In this document: positions 37,802 through 47,400 of the stretch, in pieces
How positions within the stretch are numbered: the first letter of the stretch is position 1
Layout: each line of letters opens with the position of its first letter
Origin: an uncultured Sphingomonas sp.
GTDB lineage: Bacteria > Pseudomonadota > Alphaproteobacteria > Sphingomonadales > Sphingomonadaceae
DNA: 64,000 nt
Reading direction: 5' to 3'
NCBI GenBank assembly: GCA_913775795.1
Contig: CAJYLT010000083.1
Span: 1 to 64,000 of the forward strand
Position numbers and translations under genes: made by a program
Notes under the pieces: model-generated
Told to the model about the DNA's origin: nothing
The model's input: only the letters and a program-made list of their open reading frames with translations
The model's database searches: none

Positions 37802-38853
37802 CCCCCAATCCGCTGATCGGCGTGCTCTATCACTGGCTGGGCGGCTTCGCCTCGGCGAGCTTCTATGTCCCTTATCGCGGCGTGAAGCGGTGGAGCTGGG
37901 AGATCTACTGGCTGACCGGCGGTATCTTTTCCTGGGCGATCGCGCCGTGGTTCTTTGCCTCGCTTCAGACCAACGACCTGCTCGGCGTGCTGGGTGCGGC
38001 GCCGGCCAGCGCGATCCTGTGGCCGTTCGTGTTCGGGATGCTGTGGGGGCTGGGCGGGCTCACCTATGGCCTGACCATGCGCTATCTCGGCCTGTCGCTC
38101 GGCATGGCGGTGGTGCTGGGGCTGTGCACGGTGTTCGGCACGCTGATCCCGCCCATTTTCACCGGCGAGTTCGGGCCGAAGCTGCTCGGCACGGCGAGCG
38201 GCAACGTCATCCTCATCGGGCTGGCGGTGACGCTGTTCGGCATCGCCGTCGTCGCGATGGCGGGGGCGCGCAAGGATGCGAGTCTGTCGGCGGAGCAAAA
38301 GGCCGCCGCCGTCGCCGAGTTCGACTTTCGCAAGGGGCTGGCCGTCGCGATCTTCTCCGGCGTCATGTCGTCCTGCTTCGCGTTCGGGCTGGCGGCGGGC
38401 GAGCCGATCAAAGCGCTGTCGGCCGCTGCGGGCACCGGGCCGCTCTGGACAGGGCTGCCGATCCTCTGCCTCGTCATGGCGGGCGGCCTCGTCACCAATG
38501 CGATCTGGTGCGCGATCCTGATCGCCCGCAACAAGAGCGCCGGCCAGTGGATCGGCCGCGGCGAGGCGGCGGGGGCGGCGCTGCTCCCCAACTATCTCCT
38601 CTCGGCGCTGGCCGGGACGACCTGGTACTTCCAGTTCTTCTTCTATTCGATGGGGGAGAGCCAGATGGGCAGCCTCGGCTTCTCGAGCTGGACGCTGCAC
38701 ATGGCCTCGATCATCATCTTCGGCACGCTCTGGGGCTTCGCCTTTCGCGAATGGAAGGCGGCGAGTGCGCCCGTTCGTGCGGCAGTGTGGAGCGGCGTCG
38801 GCATCCTCGTCCTCGCCACCGTCGTCATCGGCTACGGCAACAGCCTCGCCTGA
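37798..38853 (+). CDS. rhaT: L-rhamnose/proton symporter RhaT
   Basis: WEIYWLTGGIFSWAIAPWFFA, GGLTYGLTMRYLGLSLG, GVMSSCFAFGLAAGEPI, WYFQFFFYSMGESQMG. Confidence 0.9.
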   Translation: MTPNPLIGVLYHWLGGFASASFYVPYRGVKRWSWEIYWLTGGIFSWAIAPWFFASLQTNDLLGVLGAAPASAILWPFVFGMLWGLGGLTYGLTMRYLGLSLGMAVVLGLCTVFGTLIPPIFTGEFGPKLLGTASGNVILIGLAVTLFGIAVVAMAGARKDASLSAEQKAAAVAEFDFRKGLAVAIFSGVMSSCFAFGLAAGEPIKALSAAAGTGPLWTGLPILCLVMAGGLVTNAIWCAILIARNKSAGQWIGRGEAAGAALLPNYLLSALAGTTWYFQFFFYSMGESQMGSLGFSSWTLHMASIIIFGTLWGFAFREWKAASAPVRAAVWSGVGILVLATVVIGYGNSLA

Positions 38854-38868
38854 ACGCTCGCGGCGGGG

Positions 38869-40158
38869 TCAGTTCGCCGCGAGGCGGGCCGGTGCGATGT
38901 CCTTTGCCTCGACCGGCGGGGCGGCGGGCGAGCGGCTGGCATAATAGAGCGATACCGCCTCGATCTCCCGGTCGGTCATCTTCGCGGCGACCGCGGGCAT
39001 CGGATTGGCCGGCACGTCGCCGCCGCGAATGCCCGTGCGATAGAGGCGTAGCTGATCGCGCAGGTAGAGCGGATACTGTCCGTCGAGGCCCGGATAGGCC
39101 TTGCTCGCCGCAGCGGTGACGCCGTGACAGCTGGCGCACCCGGCGACGCCGCGGTCGGTGAGGCCGCGGACCGCGATCCGCTCGCCAAGCGCCAGCGTCG
39201 CGGGATCGGCCTTGACCGCCGCACCCGAAACCTTGGGCCGCGACGAGTAATAGCCGGCCAGGCCCGCGATCTGCTGCGGTGTCAGCTGGACCGCGACATT
39301 TTGCATGATGCCGCTCTGGCGCACGCCGGTGCGATAGAGGTTGAGCTGCCGGACGATCTGCTCGCGCGTGAGCAGGGCGATGTTGGGGATGCCGCCGCTG
39401 GCGCGCGCGCGCCCGTCGACGCCGTGGCATGCGACGCAGCTCTTGCCGATCTCCGCCACTTCGGCGCTGTGGCCGAAGCCGAGTGCGGGCGTGGAGAAGT
39501 TGACCGCCGCCTCCGCCGTCCGCGTCCCGCCGATCACATAGGGCTGCGGCCGGAGGTTGCCCGGCGGCAGCATGGGCAGCGCGCCGGTCGCATTCTTCGA
39601 CGCGCCGAGCGTGATGTCGCGATACTGCTGGTAGTTCATGTTCTTCATCGCGCCGAGGAAGGCGACCATCGCCCACACCTCATCATCGCGGTCGCCCGCG
39701 GGCCAGGCGGGCATCGCGCTGTACTTGACGCCGTGCTTGACGATCCAGAACAGCTCGGACGGCGTATATTCCTTGAGCGATGAGCCCATCAGATATTGCG
39801 GCTGGGGACGCATCGACAGCGCGATCGGGTTCTGGCCCATCCCCGGTGCACCGTGGCAGTTCGAGCAGACGCGGTCGTAATGCGTCGCGCCCTTTTCGAT
39901 CAGCGCGGCGGATGTGATCTCCGCCGGCGGGTCGAGATTGCGCGAATGGAAGGCGACCGAACGCTGGAACGCGAAGTGAAGAAAGCTCGCCCACCCTTGC
40001 GGATGCGGGGTCGAGGCGGCGAGATTGAGAACCCCCGACATCGCCAGCAGCACCGCGCCGATGCCGCCGATCAGGCCCGCGGTCGCCAGCGGAACGAGCC
40101 ACTGACGGATCTTCCTGGGAAAGAATTCGCGACGGACGGGGGGGCGGGGATCGGTCAC
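38869..40158 (-). CDS. Triheme c-type cytochrome, membrane-anchored
   Basis: Three CxxCH motifs (CSNCH, CVACH, CASCH) after an N-terminal hydrophobic segment. Start inferred as GTG 40158. Confidence 0.83.
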   Translation of the reverse strand: MTDPRPPVRREFFPRKIRQWLVPLATAGLIGGIGAVLLAMSGVLNLAASTPHPQGWASFLHFAFQRSVAFHSRNLDPPAEITSAALIEKGATHYDRVCSNCHGAPGMGQNPIALSMRPQPQYLMGSSLKEYTPSELFWIVKHGVKYSAMPAWPAGDRDDEVWAMVAFLGAMKNMNYQQYRDITLGASKNATGALPMLPPGNLRPQPYVIGGTRTAEAAVNFSTPALGFGHSAEVAEIGKSCVACHGVDGRARASGGIPNIALLTREQIVRQLNLYRTGVRQSGIMQNVAVQLTPQQIAGLAGYYSSRPKVSGAAVKADPATLALGERIAVRGLTDRGVAGCASCHGVTAAASKAYPGLDGQYPLYLRDQLRLYRTGIRGGDVPANPMPAVAAKMTDREIEAVSLYYASRSPAAPPVEAKDIAPARLAAN

Positions 40159-40353
40159 GAACTGATTTCCATCAATAATGCATCCTCTCGCGAACCCGCG
40201 GATGCCGCGCTGGTTCCGATGCGGCCCGAGGCGGTGGACCAATGTCCGTAACCGTCCGTCCGGCCTTGCGCATTGGCAATTGCCGGCGATCCTGTACGCT
40301 ATGTTTCAAGAGGATGGGGGGAGGCACACGCCGGATCCGGATATCCCCCCAAG

Positions 40354-40599
40354 ATGCAGAGGTCGCCGTTGAAACGCTTTCTGATCGCCGCCCGCGTCCT
40401 TCTGCTCGTGACGCTGCTGTTCCTGCCGTCGATGGGGGTGCTGATGGGCGTCGCATTTCTGACGGGGTCGACGCGGTGGTTCCTGTTCGTCGGCACGCCG
40501 GTGGTGCTGGCGAATGCGGCGATCATCCTGTGGAAGCCGCAGCGCCGGCGGATCTGGGCCTGGACGGGCGCGATCAGCGGGCGGCGGTCGGCGGTATAG
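40354..40599 (+). CDS. Small membrane protein, hypothetical
   Basis: MQRSPLKRFLIAARVLLLVTLLFLPSMGVLMGVAFLTGSTRWFLFVGTPVVLANAAIIL; hydrophobic, plausible start. Confidence 0.45.
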   Translation: MQRSPLKRFLIAARVLLLVTLLFLPSMGVLMGVAFLTGSTRWFLFVGTPVVLANAAIILWKPQRRRIWAWTGAISGRRSAV

Positions 40600-40663
40600 C
40601 CGAAACACGGGTTCGGCGAGGCGGCCCTGCGGCCGCGCTCGCCTCCCCGGGGGACGGGTCGAT

Positions 40664-41500
40664 CTAGAAGCGGAACGCGGCGGTCACGCGCATCTGGTGA
40701 AAGTCGAAGCGCGGATCGCTGCGGCTGAACTCGGTGCCGGGCTGGCCGTTCAGCACGAACGGATTGCTCGCCACCGCATTGCCAGCGGTCGCGCGGACGC
40801 GGTAATCGTCCTCGGTATAGCGGGTGTAGAGATATTCGACCCCGACCGAGAAATTGCGCCCCAGCGCCTGCTCGACACCGCCGCCGAACACGGCGCCCTT
40901 CGAGAACAGCTTGCGGCCGTTGTCGGAAAAGGCGTTGACCGTGTTGCTGGTCGTGAAGCTGTTCTTGATCCGCGCATAGGCCGGGCCGCCGGTCGCGTAG
41001 AACAGCGTCTTGCCGCCCGCGGCATAGCCGAAGCGGCCGCGCACGCTGCCTTCCCATTCGATCTCGCGCGTCATCGTATAGAAAGCGGGTGTCGTGCTGA
41101 ACGAGCTGACGCTGTCGATCACCTCGGTCCGGCCGAACTCGCCCAGCACGCCGACGACGAAATCGCCGATCCGCGCGTCCCAGCCGATGCGGCCGTGATA
41201 GGCGATATCGTCCTTGTCGTTTCGGCACGCATTGGCCGGCCGCGGGCCGTTCGCCGCACCGTTGCAGAAGCCCGGCGAGAAGGCGTTGGCGCCGGTCGTC
41301 GTCGTGATCGTGTCGAACGATCCGTCGAAACCGCGGTCGAACCGCTGGAACTCGCGCACGTCGTTGTTCTGGACGCCGATCCCGAACGAACCGCCGACAT
41401 AGGGGCCGTTGAAATTGTCGTCGCTCGGCGCGTCCTGCGCCATGGCGGGCGCGGCGGCGAGCGCCAGCGCCGCCACGGTTGCGTGCATCAGGTGTCGCAT
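40664..41500 (-). CDS. Outer-membrane beta-barrel protein (Omp25-like)
   Basis: Signal peptide APAMAQ; GPYVGGSFGIGVQ; repeated amphipathic strands; C-terminal VTAAFRF. Confidence 0.78.
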   Translation of the reverse strand: MRHLMHATVAALALAAAPAMAQDAPSDDNFNGPYVGGSFGIGVQNNDVREFQRFDRGFDGSFDTITTTTGANAFSPGFCNGAANGPRPANACRNDKDDIAYHGRIGWDARIGDFVVGVLGEFGRTEVIDSVSSFSTTPAFYTMTREIEWEGSVRGRFGYAAGGKTLFYATGGPAYARIKNSFTTSNTVNAFSDNGRKLFSKGAVFGGGVEQALGRNFSVGVEYLYTRYTEDDYRVRATAGNAVASNPFVLNGQPGTEFSRSDPRFDFHQMRVTAAFRF

Positions 41501-41531
41501 GGTCGAAACTCCCCTTTGGTCCGCTTGCGCG

Positions 41532-42524
41532 TCAGTTGGCGGCGCTCAGCCGGATGTTGCCGTTGACGCCCGCGGGGAAGAACCCGCCGCGATCGGTCGC
41601 CAGCTTGTTGAGATAGGCGATGTTGAGCACCTGTCCCGCCGACCGGCTATAGGCGACGCCCGAGCTGTCCGTCGGCACGATGTTCGACGCATTGCCGTTC
41701 GGGCGGACGCCCTGGTCGAGGTCGCTGGTTCCGTCGAGGCTGTCGCGCGCGTTCGAGATCGCCTCCGTCGCGTCGATAAGCGCCGTCGTGTTGACGCCCT
41801 TTCGATAGAGGACCGTGCGCACGAGGCCGGCATGATAGGCCTCCGCCGCGAGGATGCCGGCGGCCGCCTCCAGGAATCCCTTGTTGGTGATGAGCACCGA
41901 TGCGCCCTTGTAGGCGGTGACGCCCACATCCTCGAAGATGAAGGCACCAAGCAGGAAGTTCTCGTCGCTGGCATAGGGATCGAACGACGCGCCCGCGCCG
42001 ATCAGGCCCGCTGCGCGCGCGGCCGAGGAAAAGGCGCCGTTGGGATCGGTGCCGATGTCGAGTGCGGGCTGCGCCACCGCGCTGGCGCCGAGATTGCGGC
42101 GCAGGAAGGCGACGTGCGCGATCTCGTCATTGGCGATTTCCCGCGCATATTGGCGCACCAGCGGATCGGTGAAGTTGACCGCCCGCCCGCCGGTGACGCC
42201 GCCCTGCGTGCCCGTGCCGGTCAGCTGGTTGGCGGGCAGGCCCGTGCCGAACGCCGCGAACGAATAGAATTGCGCCTCGAGATATTCGAGGTTGAGTGCG
42301 AAGTTGAGCACGTCCGCGTCGGTCAGCGCGGCCGGTGTCGGCGTGGGCGTCGGCTGGATGATCGGCTGGAAGTCGTTCTTGCTGCCGCCGCCGCACGCGG
42401 CGAGCAGCGACGCCCCGGCCACCGCGGCAGAGGCGGTACCGGCGGTGCGCAGGAAACGGCGGCGTTCCTCGCGGCGATGGTCGCAGGCGTCGAGAATCTG
42501 GGATAGCTGGTCGGTCTGGCTCAT
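41532..42524 (-). CDS. Ferritin-like domain protein, predicted Tat lipoprotein
   Basis: [10 protein letters not shown] Tat-like motif; LLAAC lipobox; [39 protein letters not shown]. Confidence 0.78.
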   Translation of the reverse strand: MSQTDQLSQILDACDHRREERRRFLRTAGTASAAVAGASLLAACGGGSKNDFQPIIQPTPTPTPAALTDADVLNFALNLEYLEAQFYSFAAFGTGLPANQLTGTGTQGGVTGGRAVNFTDPLVRQYAREIANDEIAHVAFLRRNLGASAVAQPALDIGTDPNGAFSSAARAAGLIGAGASFDPYASDENFLLGAFIFEDVGVTAYKGASVLITNKGFLEAAAGILAAEAYHAGLVRTVLYRKGVNTTALIDATEAISNARDSLDGTSDLDQGVRPNGNASNIVPTDSSGVAYSRSAGQVLNIAYLNKLATDRGGFFPAGVNGNIRLSAAN

Positions 42525-42556
42525 GTCGTCCTCCCGTTCGGAAGCGTATTGCTGGA

Positions 42557-43522
42557 TCAGTTCGCCGCGCTCATGCGCAGCGTGCCGTTGACGCCGTTCG
42601 GGAAGAACCCGCCGCCCGTGACCGCCGCCCGGTTGAGGTAGACGATGTTGAGCACCTGTCCGGCGGTGCGGCTGTAAGCGAGGCCGTCTGCGTCGAGGGG
42701 CACGATGTTGCTCGTCGTCGCATTGCCGGTACCGCTGGCGCGCACGCCCTGGTCGAGGTCGCTGGTCCCGTCGAGGCTGTCACGCGCGTTCGAGATCGCC
42801 TCGGTCGCGTCAATCAGCGCGGGGGTGGTCATGCCCTTGGCATAGAGCGTCGTGCGCACGATCGCGGCGTGATACGCCTCGACCGCAAGGATGCCCGCCG
42901 CCGCCTCGAGGAAGGTCTTGTTGCTGACCAGCGGCGATGCGCCCTTGTACGCGGTGACGCCCACATCCTCGAAGATGAAGGCGGCGAGAAGGAAGTTCTC
43001 GTCGCTGGCATAGGGGTCGAAAGACGCGCCTGCACCGATCAGGCCGGCGGCGCGCGCTGCGTTCGAAAACGCACCGTTCGGATCGGCGCTGATGTCGATC
43101 GCGGGCTGTGCGACCGCCGTGTTGCCGATCGCGGTGCGCAGGAAATCGACATGCGCGCGCTCGTCCGCGGCAATCTCCTGCGCGTAGCGGGCGACGACGG
43201 GGTCGGTGAAATTGACGCGCCGGCCGCCGGTCGCGGCGCCGGCCGCGCCGGTGCCCGACAGGCTGGTGGTTGGCAGCCCCGCGCCCGTCGCGGCATAAAG
43301 GTAGAACTGCGCCTCAAGATATTCGAGGTTCAGCGCGAAGTTCAGGATGTCGCCGTCGGTAATCGTCGACGTCTGCGCCGCGGCGGGCGACGCCCCTGCG
43401 GTCAGAACGAAGCCGCCCGCGATCGCCGAGGCGGTGCTGAAGGCATTGAAGAAGGCGCGGCGGTCGGCTCGCCGCTGCGAACGGGCCTCCATCGCGTCGA
43501 GAAGGTCGCTGCTGTCGGCCAT
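42557..43522 (-). CDS. Ferritin-like domain protein, paralogue with Tat-like signal and no lipobox
   Basis: DRRAFFNAF...[35 protein letters not shown]; near-identical core to the neighbour. Confidence 0.78.
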   Translation of the reverse strand: MADSSDLLDAMEARSQRRADRRAFFNAFSTASAIAGGFVLTAGASPAAAQTSTITDGDILNFALNLEYLEAQFYLYAATGAGLPTTSLSGTGAAGAATGGRRVNFTDPVVARYAQEIAADERAHVDFLRTAIGNTAVAQPAIDISADPNGAFSNAARAAGLIGAGASFDPYASDENFLLAAFIFEDVGVTAYKGASPLVSNKTFLEAAAGILAVEAYHAAIVRTTLYAKGMTTPALIDATEAISNARDSLDGTSDLDQGVRASGTGNATTSNIVPLDADGLAYSRTAGQVLNIVYLNRAAVTGGGFFPNGVNGTLRMSAAN

Positions 43523-43590
43523 GCGCGGAACTCCCTGAAGATCGCCATTACAACGCAGCAGGCTATCAGGATTTCAGCGCCTTAAAGCGT

Positions 43591-43609
43591 GCGTACGCCA
43601 GCCGTACGC
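43591..43609. promoter_or_regulatory. Inverted repeat GCGTACG-CCAGC-CGTACGC in the ferritin/crp divergent region
   Basis: Perfect 7-5-7 dyad in a divergent intergenic region. Confidence 0.45.
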
Positions 43610-43678
43610 TGTGCATCCGCGCCCGGAACCTTTTCGTATCTCGTTCGCCGGCCAACTACCCGAAGAGGGCGAGCGCGC

Positions 43679-44407
43679 ATGTTCCGGACTGTCGAAGACC
43701 GATCCCCGCCGCCCTGCGGCAATCATCTGCTGGCCGCGCTGTTCGCGCCCAGCCTCGCGTCGCTGCGGCCGCATCTGGCGCGGCAGCGGATCGAGCAGGG
43801 GGAAGTGATCGAAAGCGGCGCGGCGGGCGCCGATGTGGTTCATTTTCCCGAGACCGCCGTCTTCTGTCTGCGCGCCTGCGTCGCCGGGGGGAAGCAGCAG
43901 GGCTTCGGCCTGATCGGTCGTGAAGGCGCGCTCAACTGGGGCCTCGTCGCCGGGGTTCCAGTTCCCGGGACCCAGGAGGCGGTGGCGGTCTCGGCGGGGA
44001 CGACATTGGCGATCGACGGGCGCGTGCTGCGCGACCTGTGCTTGCTCGACCCTTCGCTGACGATGCGGCTGGTCGGCTTCGCTTTCCAGTTCGCCTGCCA
44101 GCTCGGCGCGACGCTGCGCTCCGGCATGTGCGATCCCGTCGACGTCCGGCTGAGCCGCTGGCTGCTCCTCTGGCACGACCGGGTGGACGATGGCGAACTG
44201 ATGCTGACCCACGACCTGCTCGCCGGAATGCTGGGCGTCCGACGCGCGACGGTGACCGACGCGCTCCACATCCTCGAGGGCGAGCGCCTCATCACCTCGA
44301 CCCGCGGGCGGATCGTCGTGCGCTCGCGCTCGCTTTTGGAGGCGCATGCCGGTATCGCCTATGCCGTGACGGACCGGGTCTGGCCCGGCCGGGGTGGGGC
44401 GACATGA
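43679..44407 (+). CDS. Crp/Fnr family transcriptional regulator
   Basis: Cyclic-nucleotide-like N-terminus; C-terminal HTH LTHDLLAGMLGVRRATVTDALHILEGERLITSTRGRI. Confidence 0.82.
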   Translation: MFRTVEDRSPPPCGNHLLAALFAPSLASLRPHLARQRIEQGEVIESGAAGADVVHFPETAVFCLRACVAGGKQQGFGLIGREGALNWGLVAGVPVPGTQEAVAVSAGTTLAIDGRVLRDLCLLDPSLTMRLVGFAFQFACQLGATLRSGMCDPVDVRLSRWLLLWHDRVDDGELMLTHDLLAGMLGVRRATVTDALHILEGERLITSTRGRIVVRSRSLLEAHAGIAYAVTDRVWPGRGGAT

Positions 44408-44973
44408 TGGATCGATCATCGCAGGCAGAGGCCCGTGCGCACCTGTCCAGCCTGTTGAAGCAGGTCGGCAGCGGCGATCGCGACGCGCTGCGCGAGGTCT
44501 ATGCGCTCACCTCGGCAAAGCTGTTCGGCATCTGCATGCGGGTCGTGCAGGACCGCGACACGGCCGAGGAGATCCTTCAGGACGTCTATCTCCGGATCTG
44601 GCGCCGGGCGGGAAGCTTCGATTCGGGGCGCGCCAGTCCGATCACCTGGATGTGTACCGTCGCGCGCAATGCCGCCATCGACTGGCGCCGGTCGCACCGG
44701 CCGCAACTGATGGTCGGCGACGAGCATATCGCCGACCTGGCCGACGATCGTGCCGATGCCGAGCAGGTGATCGCCGCCGATCAGGAGCGGGCGCGCATCT
44801 TCCACTGCATCGAGCAGCTCGGCGCGAAGCAGCGGGAGGCGATCCGCTCGGCGTTTTTCGACGGGCTGACCTATGCCGAGCTGGCGGTGGTACGGAACGT
44901 GCCGCTCGGCACGATGAAAAGCTGGGTGCGCCGCGGGCTGGCCCAAATGAAGGAATGTCTCGGCCATGGCTGA
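44404..44973 (+). CDS. ECF RNA polymerase sigma factor
   Basis: LREVYALTSAKLFGICMRVVQDRDTAEEILQDVYLRIWRRAGSFD and AFFDGLTYAELAVVRNVPLGTMKSWVRRGLAQMKECL; ATGA overlap with crp. Confidence 0.9.
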   Translation: MMDRSSQAEARAHLSSLLKQVGSGDRDALREVYALTSAKLFGICMRVVQDRDTAEEILQDVYLRIWRRAGSFDSGRASPITWMCTVARNAAIDWRRSHRPQLMVGDEHIADLADDRADAEQVIAADQERARIFHCIEQLGAKQREAIRSAFFDGLTYAELAVVRNVPLGTMKSWVRRGLAQMKECLGHG

Positions 44974-45667
44974 ACCGCTCGACCCCGATCTCGATGCGCT
45001 GGCCGCCGAGCTGGCGCTCGGCCTGTTGACCGGTGACGAGCGGGCGCGCGCGCTTCGCCTGTCGCTGTCCGACCGCAGTTTCGCCGAGGCGGTCGATGCC
45101 TGGCGGGCGCGGCTCGATCCGATGTACGACGGGTTCGAGGCGCAGCCGGCGCCCGATGTCTGGCCGGCGATCGCCGCGCGCCTCGGCCCGGGTGGCGCCG
45201 ACATGGGCAAACGGCTGCGCCGCTGGCGGTGGGCTGCGATCGGCAGCACCGGGATCGCCGCCGCCTTCGCCGCGGCCTTCCTGCTCGCCCGGCCCGAGCC
45301 GGTGACGATCGTGCGGGAAGTGGTGCGCGCGCCGGCTGAGGCGACGGTCGCCCAGCTCGGCGGGGCCGAGGGGACGCTGTTGGCGGCCAATTACGCGCCG
45401 GGCGATGGCGATCTGCGGATCCGTGCGGTGTCGCTGCCGCAAAGCGACCGCGTGCCCGAGCTATGGGTCATCCCCGCCGACGGCGTGCCGCGGTCGCTGG
45501 GCCTGCTGGAGGGGGCGGGCACGACCCGCGTCAAGGTGCCCGCCGCGCTCCAGGCGCTGATCGTCGACGGCGCGACGCTGGCCGTCAGCCTCGAGCTGCC
45601 GAACGGGGCGCCCCACCAGGCCCCCAGCACGACGCCGATCGCGACGGGCAAGATCACGCGCATCTGA
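44966..45667 (+). CDS. Anti-sigma factor (RskA-like)
   Basis: LAAELALGLLTGDERARA; single TM; VPELWVIPADGVPRSLGLL; overlaps the sigma gene. Confidence 0.85.
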   Translation: MAEPLDPDLDALAAELALGLLTGDERARALRLSLSDRSFAEAVDAWRARLDPMYDGFEAQPAPDVWPAIAARLGPGGADMGKRLRRWRWAAIGSTGIAAAFAAAFLLARPEPVTIVREVVRAPAEATVAQLGGAEGTLLAANYAPGDGDLRIRAVSLPQSDRVPELWVIPADGVPRSLGLLEGAGTTRVKVPAALQALIVDGATLAVSLELPNGAPHQAPSTTPIATGKITRI

Positions 45668-45722
45668 GGGGCGCCGATCGGCGGTGTCGCGTCCAGCGCC
45701 CTCAGGCGCTAAGGGGCGGGCC

Positions 45723-47342
45723 ATGTTGCGCCTGACCAACCTGACCCTGCCGCTGCACCATGCCGACGAGGCGCTCCTTTCCGCGATCTTCAAGCGGCTG
45801 CGCGTCACCCCGCGCGACGTGGTGCGCTATCAGGTCGTGCGCCGTGGCAACGACGCACGCGACAAGGCCAATATCCAGCTCGTCTACACCGTCGACGTGA
45901 CGCTTCGGAACGAGGCGCCGGTGCTCGCGCGCTTTCGCAAGGATCGCGACGTCCAGAAGACGCCCGACACGCATTACCGCCATGTCGGCACCGCCCCTGC
46001 GGGCGCGCCGCGCCCCGTCGTCATCGGCGCGGGGCCGTGCGGCCTGTTCGCAGGGCTGATCCTGTCGCAGATGGGGTTCCGCCCGATCATCCTCGACCGC
46101 GGCAAGGTGGTGCGCGAGCGAACCAAGGACACCTGGGGCCTGTGGCGCCGGCGCGTCCTCAACCCCGAATCGAACGTCCAGTTCGGCGAAGGGGGCGCAG
46201 GCACCTTTTCCGATGGCAAGCTCTACAGCCGAATCAAGGACCCGCGGCATCTCGATCGCAAGGTGCTGACCGAGTTCGTCAAGGCCGGCGCCCCGCCCGA
46301 GATCCTGACCGAGGCGCATCCGCACATCGGCACCTTCCGCCTCGTCACCATGGTCGAGAGCATGCGCGCGACGATCGAGGCGCTGGGCGGCGAATATCGG
46401 TTCGAGAAGCGCGTCGTCGGCGTGGATATCGGCACCGACGGTGCGGGCGTGCGGCGGATGCAGGGGCTGCACCTCCAGACCGGCGAGTATCTGGAGGCGA
46501 GCCATGTCGTGCTTGCGATCGGCCATAGTGCGCGCGACACCTTTCGGATGCTCCACGACGCGGGCGTGTATGTAGAGGCAAAGCCGTTCTCGATCGGCGT
46601 CCGCATCGAGCATCCGCAAAGCTGGATCGACCGCGCTCGCTTCGGCGCCAATGCCGGCCACCCGGTGCTGGGCGCGGCGGAGTATCATATCTCGCACCAC
46701 TGCTCGAACGGGCGGACGGTCTACAGCTTCTGTATGTGCCCCGGCGGCACCGTCGTTGCCGCAACGAGCGAGGAGGGCGGCGTCGCGACCAATGGCATGA
46801 GCCAGTATTCGCGCAACGAGCGTAACGCCAATTCGGGCTTCGTCGTCGCGATCGATCCCGAGCGCGACTTTCCCGGCGATCCGCTGGCGGGCCTCGACCT
46901 GCAACGCCATTGGGAGCGGCGGGCGTTCGTGGCGGGCGGCTCGAACTATCACGCACCGGCGCAGCGGCTGGGCGACTTCATGGCGCGCCGTCCGTCGACC
47001 ACGCTCGGTTCGGTCGTGCCGTCTTACAAGCCCGGCGTCACACCCACCGCGCTCGACGAATGCCTGCCCGACTTCGTCGTGGAGGCGATGCGCGAGGCGA
47101 TCCCGGTCTTTGGCCGGCAGATCCCCGACTATGACCATCCCGACGTGGTGATGACGGGGGTGGAGACGCGCACGTCCTCGCCGGTCCGCTTCACCCGCGG
47201 CGACGATTTCCAGAGCCTCAATACCACCGGCCTATATCCGGCGGGCGAGGGGGCGGGCTATGCCGGCGGCATCCTGTCGGCGGCGGTGGACGGGATCAAG
47301 GTCGCCGAAGCGGTCGCACGGTCGATGATCGGGGCGGCCTGA
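45723..47342 (+). CDS. NAD(P)/FAD-dependent oxidoreductase (uncharacterised COG2509-type)
   Basis: PVVIGAGPCGLFAGLILSQMGFRPIILDRGK; VLNPESNVQFGEGGAGTFSDGKLYSRI; GLYPAGEGAGYAGGILSAAVDGIKVAEA. Confidence 0.85.
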   Translation: MLRLTNLTLPLHHADEALLSAIFKRLRVTPRDVVRYQVVRRGNDARDKANIQLVYTVDVTLRNEAPVLARFRKDRDVQKTPDTHYRHVGTAPAGAPRPVVIGAGPCGLFAGLILSQMGFRPIILDRGKVVRERTKDTWGLWRRRVLNPESNVQFGEGGAGTFSDGKLYSRIKDPRHLDRKVLTEFVKAGAPPEILTEAHPHIGTFRLVTMVESMRATIEALGGEYRFEKRVVGVDIGTDGAGVRRMQGLHLQTGEYLEASHVVLAIGHSARDTFRMLHDAGVYVEAKPFSIGVRIEHPQSWIDRARFGANAGHPVLGAAEYHISHHCSNGRTVYSFCMCPGGTVVAATSEEGGVATNGMSQYSRNERNANSGFVVAIDPERDFPGDPLAGLDLQRHWERRAFVAGGSNYHAPAQRLGDFMARRPSTTLGSVVPSYKPGVTPTALDECLPDFVVEAMREAIPVFGRQIPDYDHPDVVMTGVETRTSSPVRFTRGDDFQSLNTTGLYPAGEGAGYAGGILSAAVDGIKVAEAVARSMIGAA

Positions 47343-47400
47343 CCGCGGCCGCGCCGCGCCGCTCTTGATCTTCGCGAGCGGCAGGCGCACCGGCGCGGCG

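Noticed and set aside
43625-43645. EcfG-type promoter GGAAC...CGTT upstream of crp
   Set aside because: The spacer is about 12 nt rather than the 16-17 nt expected.
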